From NCBI GenBank assembly GCA_963808455.1, contig CAWEHT010000156.1:1-11613 (forward strand): a stretch of DNA of 11,613 nucleotides, read 5' to 3'. A program made the translations under genes and the position numbers. Positions 6,688 to 11,613 of this stretch are shown piece after piece. A model generated the notes under the pieces. The model did not search any database and was not told the DNA's origin. It worked only from the letters and a program-made list of their open reading frames with translations. The stretch is from CAWEHT01 sp963808455 (GTDB taxonomy: Bacteria > Chloroflexota > Anaerolineae > CG2-30-64-16). The number at the start of each line of letters is the position of its first letter. The stretch's first letter is position 1.

Positions 6688-7717
6688 TATCTCGGCTCCA
6701 GACGGTCAACCAGCCTGAGTATCTCATACCAGGTGGCGGCCACCCAGTGCTTTGGGCCCACCTCCCGCCACTCCGGTTCCTGCTCACGGCAAGCACTGGC
6801 AGCGCGCGGGCAACGGGTCGAGAAGTGGCAGCCGGGGGGTGGGTTGATGGGAGTCGGCACATCCCCTTCTAGGATGATGCGCTTGCGCTGCTCCTCGATG
6901 ACAGGATCCGGTATGGGGACTGCCGACAATAATGCCTTGCTGTAGGAGTGAATCGGGTGATAGTACAGCTCGTCGCGGTCGGCAAGCTCCATGATCTTGC
7001 CAAGATACATCACGGCGATCCGGTTGGAGATATGGCGAACCACTGAAAGATCGTGCCGCGATGAAGAGATACGTGAGGTGAAATTTCTCCTGGAGGTCCC
7101 CGAGCAAGTTGATAATCTGTGCCTGGATGGAGACGTCCAGGGCCGAAATCGGCTCGTCGCAGACGACGAAGGAGGGATTGACGGCTAGGGCGCGCGCTAC
7201 GCCGATACGCTGGCGCTGTCCTCCGGAAAACTCGTGAGGATAGCGATTGATGAAATTGGGGTTGAGGCCCACGTCCGACATCAGCTGGTGTACACGCTCC
7301 CCGCCGGCTACTCTTGTCGCCTATATTGTGCACTTCCAGCGGTTCGCTGATGAGACTGCCCACCGTCATGCGTGGGTTGAGTGAGGCGTAGGGGTCTTGG
7401 AAAATCATCTGGATCTGGCGGCGCATCCGGCGCAGGGACTCGCCCTTCACCTGGGTCAGATCCTGTCCATCCAGCAGGACCTGACCCGTCGTCGGGCGGT
7501 GGAGCTGCAGGATGGCGCGGCCCGTCGTTGATTTGCCACAGCCAGATTCCCCGACGAGCCCGAGCGTCTCGCCCCGGTAGACATCGAAACTGAGGCCGTC
7601 AACGGCCTTCACGTCGGCCATGTGGCGCTGTACGACGCCCCGGAAGATGGGGAACCATACCCTCAGATCCTTTACTTCGAGCAGCTTCTCTTTCTCCTGC
7701 CCGGCATCAGCACTCAT
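6687..7717 (-). CDS. dppF: oligopeptide/dipeptide ABC transporter ATPase, DppF/OppF type (two frameshifts)
   Basis: This is the second ATPase of a peptide/nickel-type ABC importer, acting at the cytoplasmic face with DppD. The parts read, in order: Walker A GESGCGKST (57-65), Q-loop MIFQDPYASLNP, signature FSGGQRQR, Walker B FVVCDEP with ALDVS, H-loop IAHDLSVV, and an oligo_HPY tail, PPPGCHFSTRCPRAASAC. Three frames are needed. One shift falls near 7311 (joining GDK to VAGGERVHQL). The other is an extra C in the CC at 7056-7057 that splits IAHDLSVV. Restored length is about 343 residues, normal for the family. ATG at 7717 overlaps the dppD stop by 11 bp. The tail keeps three cysteines, but the usual fourth (VAC) reads VAATW. 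The shifts may be sequencing errors, because the flanking protein sequence is fully conserved. Confidence 0.88.
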
Positions 7718-8705
7718 CGGATCGCACCTTTCCTGTCTTGACGTCCACCCAACAGGCAATCTTGTGTCCGGGCGCAACCTGCTCCAGGCGCGGCTCCTCT
7801 TTGGCGCAACGGTCGATGCAGCATTTGCAGCGGGCGCAGAATGCGCAGCCCTTCGGCGGGTCGATCAGATCGGGCGGCAGGCCTTCGATCGACGTCAGCC
7901 TGCGCTCGGGAGCTTCGTCGAGGCGTGGAAGCGACCCCAATAGACCGACTGTATAGGGGTGGCAGGGGTTGGCGTAAAGCTCTTTCACCGGTGCCTCTTC
8001 GACGATGAGACCGGCATACATGACTATGACCCGACCTGCCAGCCCTGCGACCACGCCCAGGTCGTGGGTGATCCAGATGATGGCCATTCCCATCTCAGCA
8101 CGCAGCCGCTTGACCAGTTCGGTGATTTGGGCCTGGATGGTCACGTCGAGGGCTGTGGTCGGCTCATCAGCTATCAGGATCTCGGGGTTGCAGCTGAGCC
8201 CCATGGCAATCATCACGCGCTGTCGCATGCCGCCCGAGAACTGGTGCGGGTAGGCGTCCACGCGTGAAGCGGCTTCGGGGATGCCCACCATTTCCAATAG
8301 TTCAACGGTTCGCCTCGTAGCTGCTGCCCGGTCCATATGCATATGCAGCATCAGCGCTTCTGACACCTGGAAGCCGATGGTCAGCACAGGGTTCAGTGAA
8401 GTCATCGGGTCTTGGAAAATCATGGCGATGCGATTGCCACGCACCTTGCGGATCTCCTCATCATTCATCTTGAGGAGGTCCTTGCCATCGAACATGACCG
8501 AACCCGCCACCACTTTGCCGGGAGGCTGGGGTATCAGGCGGAGGAGTGATAGGACGCCCACGCTCTTCCCGGAGCCGCTCTCTCCGACAATGGCTAACGT
8601 CTCGCCCTCGTCCAGATGATAAGAGATACCGGAAACAGCCCGGACAATGCCATCCTGTGTGAAGAAGCAAGTCTTCAACCCCTTCACCTCTAAGACTCTG
8701 TTCAT
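7707..8705 (-). CDS. dppD: oligopeptide/dipeptide ABC transporter ATPase, DppD/OppD type
   Basis: This is the first ATPase of a Dpp/Opp-type ABC importer, intact at 332 residues. Walker A is GESGSGKS (41-48), Q98 is in MIFQDPMTSLNP, the signature is FSGGMRQR (156-163), Walker B is ILIADEP (176-182) with ALD, and the H-loop histidine is H214 in ITHDLGVV. The oligo_HPY tail is unusually cysteine-rich: C287, C290, C293, C295, C296 and C300 in GCAFCARCKCCIDRC, then C318. ATG at 8705 was chosen because GGAGG lies 6 bases upstream and family homology starts at MNRVLEVKGL. The frame is also open upstream through the MoaD-like gene, which is coincidental. The start overlaps the MoaD-like stop as ATGA. 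Substrate (peptide, opine, nickel or sugar) cannot be deduced without the binding protein. Confidence 0.92.
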   Translation of the reverse strand: MNRVLEVKGLKTCFFTQDGIVRAVSGISYHLDEGETLAIVGESGSGKSVGVLSLLRLIPQPPGKVVAGSVMFDGKDLLKMNDEEIRKVRGNRIAMIFQDPMTSLNPVLTIGFQVSEALMLHMHMDRAAATRRTVELLEMVGIPEAASRVDAYPHQFSGGMRQRVMIAMGLSCNPEILIADEPTTALDVTIQAQITELVKRLRAEMGMAIIWITHDLGVVAGLAGRVIVMYAGLIVEEAPVKELYANPCHPYTVGLLGSLPRLDEAPERRLTSIEGLPPDLIDPPKGCAFCARCKCCIDRCAKEEPRLEQVAPGHKIACWVDVKTGKVRSDEC

Positions 8706-8924
8706 TGCCCCCCTCCAATGGCCGGTATCAGGCTCACAACATCGCCCGGCTGCAGCCTCGGTGCCCCAACTTGCCAGCCGGTGATTCACCAGTATGACCA
8801 TGCCGGTGTGGGAAGGCAGGCCCAGCCGCTCCACAACTTCGCCCACCGTCTTGACATCCTCTAGAACGCAACCCGGTGGAGTGTATTCCGCAAAAGCGCC
8901 GCTGCTTTCAACTACAATGCCCAT
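8702..8924 (-). CDS. MoaD/ThiS-like ubiquitin-fold protein (one frameshift)
   Basis: This is a small beta-grasp protein resembling the sulfur carriers MoaD and ThiS. Its reading is MGIVVESSGAFAEYTPPG at the start, TVGEVVERLGLPSH, then VILVNHRLASWGTE, and after a shift LQPGDVVSLIPAIGGGQ. Deleting one C from the CC at 8756-8757 restores 73 residues. In the family the C-terminal Gly-Gly is adenylated by an E1-like enzyme and receives sulfur. Here the end is G70-G71-G72-Q73, so one residue follows the glycines. ATG at 8924 has GGAGG 7 bases upstream. Its stop overlaps the dppD start as ATGA, which suggests translational coupling. No MoaB/ThiF/MoeB-like activating enzyme is in the window. It might serve tungsto/molybdo-pterin or another thiolation pathway, or be a non-carrier member. 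Confidence 0.75.
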
Positions 8925-8948
8925 CCCTTGGCCTCCGAGCAACTCTAG

Positions 8949-9083
8949 TGCGTGTGCAGGGGACATCGTCGGTAGCGGTGTCCGTCATTCTGAACGGGTA
9001 TGCAAGCCGGCCTCCGCCGCGGCGAGCCGCCAGAGAAGAATCCGTCTTTGTGTCACCGAAAGGGTCCCCTGCTTCTGCACTAG
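8949..9083. repeat. dispersed intergenic repeat, copy B
   Basis: This copy matches 136-301 in direct orientation. It contains GTCATTCTGA and GAAGAATCC, the two halves of a common interspersed intergenic motif, separated by a GC-rich near-palindrome around GCCGCGGC. It lies between the DUF2877-like gene and the MoaD-like gene, inside the presumed operon. Its right edge supplies the TAG stop of the DUF2877-like gene. Confidence 0.6.
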
Positions 9084-9919
9084 GGGCCGGGACCCGACCG
9101 GATCCCGATGTGGCGCGGCATGTTTCCCGGCACATCCCGGCCCTCCTCAGACACCAGCAACCAGACGCCTATCATCGCGCCGAGCGCCAGCTCCATTCCG
9201 GATGTTCCCCCCACCGCAAACAGGTTGCGGGTGGTCATCTCTATGTCGGCGGCTGATCCTGTTGACAGGGCGATGATATCGGCTACCAACGCGCTCGAGA
9301 CCTCGCCCCGTACCGCGCGCTGAAGATACGTCCAGGCGATGATATTCGTGTGTCCCTCGGCTGCAGGGCGGCTGCGTCGAGCAGGGGAGCCAGACGTTCA
9401 GCCAACCCAAGCGCATCGCCGAGGATAGACATAGCGCCCATAATGCCGGTGAGCATATCGTCGCACGATGGTGTCAGCCCATAGCCGAGGCCAACCAGGC
9501 GCTCCTCGGCGTGAGCTGATCGCGCAATATCGCCCGACCGGAGGCCCGCCACCAATTCACACAACGGGCCGGCTGCCGCGCCACATAGGGATGACGGGGA
9601 GCCCGCGAGCAGCTTGGGCAAGTCCCCTGACATCACGGCATCCAGACCAGACCAAAAAGGCCCTAGCCCGGCACCAGACGCCCACGACAGCCCTCGCTCT
9701 TGTGCTTGCCTTAGGTTTGCGAGTCGCTCACGGCATGGAAGGGGTCGCCTGGCGATCACTTTCCTGGCAGAGATCACCACCGCCTGCGAGAGGTCTATGG
9801 CGAGCGTGCCCACGTCTACGATCAGTTGGGCTCCGTCGCCGAGGATAACCATGTCTGGCCGCAGGCCCGCACGCGAAAACAATATCCCGTGTCTAGCTGC
9901 ACCTGCACACCGTTGGGTA
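9080..9919 (-). CDS. DUF2877-like protein (5' end missing, one frameshift)
   Basis: The protein resembles the DUF2877 family, which includes AllH-like proteins found with FdrA/oxamate carbamoyltransferase genes. The signature is LVGLGYGLTPSCDDMLTG (about 9500-9450), matching the family pattern GLTPSGDD with Cys in place of Gly. The C-terminal part reads TNIIAWTYLQRAVRGEVSSA, then IEMTTRNLFAVGGTSGMELA. The two parts are in different frames; adding one C to the CCC at about 9370 restores LLDAAAPAAEGHTNII. The frame is open through the 144-bp loop (HGILFSRAGLRPDMVILGDG). At 9919 the sequence turns into the reverse copy, so the N terminus is missing. The stop TAG (9080-9082) lies at the edge of a dispersed repeat. 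The role is uncertain, possibly carbamoyl or amide metabolism linked to imported substrates. Confidence 0.65.
9776..9919. other. unpaired loop of the palindrome
   Basis: These 144 bases have no partner in the palindrome. On the minus strand they continue the DUF2877-like frame without a stop, so they look like true flanking sequence of the left arm. The junction with the second arm is at about 9919/9920, where GATCT begins the reverse copy of 9771-9775. I see no clear microhomology longer than a few bases and no mobile-element signature. Confidence 0.7.
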
Positions 9920-10609
9920 GATCTCTGCCAGGAAAGTGATCGCCAGGCGACCCCTTCCATGCCGTGAGCGACTCGCAAACCTAAGGCGAGAGAAGAGAGC
10001 GAGGGCTGTCGTGGGCGTCTGGTGCCGGGCTAGGGCCTTTTTGGTCTGGTCTGGATGCCGTGATGTCAGGGGGTAGGGAACTACTAGCGGGCTCCCCGTC
10101 ATCCCTATGTGGCACGGCAGCCGGCCCGTTGTGTGAATTGGTGGCGGGCCTCCGGTCGGGCGATATTGCACGATCAGCTCAGCCCAGGCGCTGGTTGGCC
10201 TCGGCTATGGGCTGACACCATCGTGCGACGATATGCTCACCGGCATTATGGGCGCTATGTCTATCCTCGGCGATGCGCTTGGGTTGGCTGAACGTCTGGC
10301 TCCCCTGCTCGACGCAGCCGCCTCTGCCAGCCGAGGGACACACGAATATCATCGCCTGGACTATCTTCGACACACAGTACGGGCAAGATCAACCGCGTTG
10401 GCAGCCTATATCATCGCCCTGTCAACAGGATCAGCCGCCGACATAGAGATGACCACCCGCAACCTGTTTGCGGTGGGGGGAACATCCGGAATGGAGCTGG
10501 CGCTCGGCAGGCGATGATAGGCGTCTGGTTGCTGGTGTCTGAGGAGGGCCGGGATGTGCCGGGAAACGTCCCACGCCACATCGGGATCCGGTCGGGTCCC
10601 GGCCCCTAG
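9920..10609 (+). pseudogene. broken second copy of the DUF2877-like gene
   Basis: This is the palindromic copy of 9080-9775. It keeps the GLTPSCDD region, and 10233-10517 reads MLTGIMGAMSILGDALGLAE through to GGTSGMELAL. It has its own indels: one extra base near 10325, one missing near 10361, and others around 10080 and 10180. These differ from the single shift in the left copy. The 5' part is absent because the copy begins at the junction. It has no start or promoter of its own and is unlikely to be expressed as a product. Confidence 0.7.
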
Positions 10610-10745
10610 TGCAGAAGCAGGGGACCCTTTCGGTGACACAAGGACAGATTCTTCTCTGGCGGCTGCACCACGGCGGAGGAGCCAGCTTGCATACCCGGTC
10701 AGGGTGACGAACACGCTACCGACGATGTCCCCTGCACACGGGCTA
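10606..10745. repeat. dispersed intergenic repeat, copy C (inverted)
   Basis: This is the reverse complement of copy B (8949-9083), carried along with the palindrome. It retains GATTCTTCTCTGG, TTGCATACCC and GACGATGTCCCCTGCAC with a few changes. It is not an independent insertion. Confidence 0.65.
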
Positions 10746-10766
10746 GAGATGCTCGGAGGCCAAGGG

Positions 10767-10987
10767 ATGGGCAGTGTAGTTGAAAGCAGCGGCGCTTTTG
10801 CGGAATACACTCCACCGGGTTACATTCTCAAAGGATATCGAGGCGGTGAGCGAAGTTGTGGAGCGGCTGGGCCTGCCTTCCCACACCGGCATGGTCATAC
10901 TGGTGAATCACCGGCTGGCAAGTTGGGGACCGAGCTGCGCCGGGCGATGTTGTGAGCCTGATACCGGCAAGTGGAGGGGGGCAATGA
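10767..10987 (+). pseudogene. broken second copy of the MoaD/ThiS-like gene
   Basis: This is the palindromic copy of 8702-8924. The start is preserved (GGAGG then ATG at 10767, giving MGSVVESSGAFAEYTPPG), and so is the end: the GGAGGGGGG run, then CAATGA overlapping the next ATG. The middle changes frame at about 10830-10845 and again at about 10937, where a C is missing from the CGCCCGGGC expected for LRPGD. Both copies therefore agree on the C-terminal GGGQ although their frameshifts are at different places. This supports an intact parental gene. Confidence 0.7.
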
Positions 10988-11613
10988 AGAGAGTCTTAGA
11001 GGTGAAGGGGTTGAAGACTTACTTCTTCACACAGGATGGCATTGTCAGGGCTGTTTCCGGTATCTCTTATCATCTGGACGAGGGCGAGACGTTAGCCATT
11101 GTCGGAGAGAGCGGCTCCGGGAAGAGCGCGGCCGTCCCTATCACTCCTCCGCCTGATACCCCAGCCTCCCGGCAAAGTGGTGGCGGGTTCGGTCATGTTC
11201 GATGGCAAGGAGAAAAACAAGATGAATGATGAGGAGATCCCAAGGTGCGTGGCAATCGCATCGCCATGACTTTCCAAGACCCGATGACTTCACTGAACCC
11301 TGTGCTGACCATCCGGCTCCAGTGTCAGAAGCGCTGATGCTGCATATGCGTATGGACCCGGGCAGCAGCTACGAGGCGAACCGTTGAACTATTGGAAATG
11401 GTGGGCAGTCCCCGAAGCCGCTTCCACCCCGTGGACGCCTACCCGCACCAGTTCTCGGGCAGCATGCGACACACACGGGATAATTGCCATGGGGCTCAGC
11501 TGGAACCCCGAGGATAGTGCCAGCTTCAGATGAGCCGACCACAGCCCTCGACGCAGGACCATCCAGGCCCAAATCACCGAACTGGTCAAGCGGCTGCGTG
11601 TTGGGATGGGAAT
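10984..11613 (+). pseudogene. dppD: broken, truncated second copy of dppD
   Basis: This is the palindromic copy of the first 620 or so bp of dppD. It reads MKRVLEVKGLKTYFFTQDG and keeps Walker A (GESGSGKS), then goes out of frame at about 11129, where extra bases follow. The Q-loop region and the region before the Walker B motif are recognisable only at the nucleotide level through further indels. The window ends at codons corresponding to about residue 207 of the intact copy. It would give a peptide of about 80 residues and no working ATPase. Confidence 0.75.

Larger units (their letters stand above)
8086..9775. repeat. left arm of giant imperfect palindrome
   Basis: The reverse complement of this segment reappears at 9920-11613. 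The pairing is collinear with small indels: the sum of paired coordinates stays at about 19695-19699 from the inner to the outer end. It covers most of DUF2877-like, the dispersed repeat, the MoaD-like gene and about the first 620 bp of dppD. The outer limit is set by the window end, so the true arm may be longer. In this arm dppD is open and the codons look normal, so I treat it as the reference copy. Confidence 0.9.
9920..11613. repeat. right arm of giant imperfect palindrome
   Basis: This is the reverse-complement copy of 8086-9775. Some blocks look identical over more than 100 bp (for example about 10200-10326), while others have runs of substitutions and one- or two-base indels (about 10070-10095, 10180-10195, 10340-10400, 11130-11145). 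Differences by eye become denser toward the window end. The clustering and lack of codon-position bias look more like low-quality base calls than evolutionary divergence. Confidence 0.9.

Noticed and set aside
8706..8966. An N-terminally extended DppD starting at 8966 in the same frame
   Set aside because: The extension is the frameshifted MoaD-like gene. After correction it ends at the ATGA overlap, and dppD has its own GGAGG and ATG.
9776..9919. A replication origin, hairpin telomere or recombination site at the palindrome centre
   Set aside because: The loop is coding-like in the DUF2877 frame and has no iterons, AT-rich stretch or dyad symmetry of its own.
9920..11613. A second, divergent working transporter operon
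   Set aside because: The sequence is a collinear reverse copy of the left arm with scattered frameshifts in every gene and no independent start region. It is a duplicate or an artefact.
1..11613. CRISPR array, toxin-antitoxin pair, phage or transposase genes
   Set aside because: I scanned both strands and found no regularly spaced short repeats and no proteins with such motifs.

Overview
The window is a G+C-rich bacterial fragment from an accessory-looking chromosomal region. Three things fit a Chloroflexota (Anaerolineae/Caldilineae-like) or similar environmental bacterium: the gene mix (VKOR-family protein, CslA-like glycosyltransferase, PIG-L deacetylase, GT-C/GT87-like membrane protein, Dpp/Opp transporter ATPases, a DUF2877-like protein), the dispersed GTCATTCTGA-type intergenic repeats, and the strong GGAGG ribosome binding sites. 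This assignment is an inference from gene style. No marker gene settles it.

Left part (1-3160, all genes on the minus strand). A dispersed repeat (136-301) lies downstream of a NarL/FixJ-type response regulator (993 to 339) that carries one frameshift and has its own promoter. Upstream of it are a VKOR-family membrane thiol oxidoreductase (1657-1082) and a CslA-like processive family 2 glycosyltransferase (3152-1707, TTG start). A near-consensus promoter drives the glycosyltransferase from the intergenic region at 3153-3402. Middle part (3403-6580, plus strand). A PIG-L/LmbE deacetylase and a multi-spanning GT87-like glycosyltransferase are 7 bp apart and probably form an operon. Together with the divergent GT2 they look like an envelope-glycan locus. 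Next come a PsiE-family membrane protein with its own promoter and leader hairpins, and a tRNA-Arg(TCT).

Right part (6687-9919, minus strand). Read in the direction of transcription, this is a compact operon: a DUF2877-like protein, a dispersed repeat, a MoaD/ThiS-like ubiquitin-fold protein whose stop overlaps the next start as ATGA, then the ABC ATPases DppD and DppF, which overlap by 11 bp. The DUF2877, MoaD-like and DppF genes each contain apparent single-base frameshifts. The transporter permeases and binding protein are not in the window.

End (9920-11613). The rest of the window is a reverse-complement copy of 8086-9775, separated from it by a 144-bp unpaired loop, making a giant imperfect palindrome. 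The second copy repeats DUF2877, the intergenic repeat, MoaD-like and the 5' two thirds of dppD. It has many small indels and substitutions that cluster, and by eye become denser toward the window end, while other stretches of more than 100 bp look identical. The most economical reading is an amplification or assembly chimera (inverted self-copy) sequenced at low quality. A real recent inverted duplication with a decaying copy is the alternative. The many frameshifts elsewhere in the right half fit low base accuracy.

I see no CRISPR array, transposase, integrase or clear new defence system. The most interesting biological point is the MoaD-like gene translationally coupled to a peptide-transporter ATPase, next to a DUF2877 gene.
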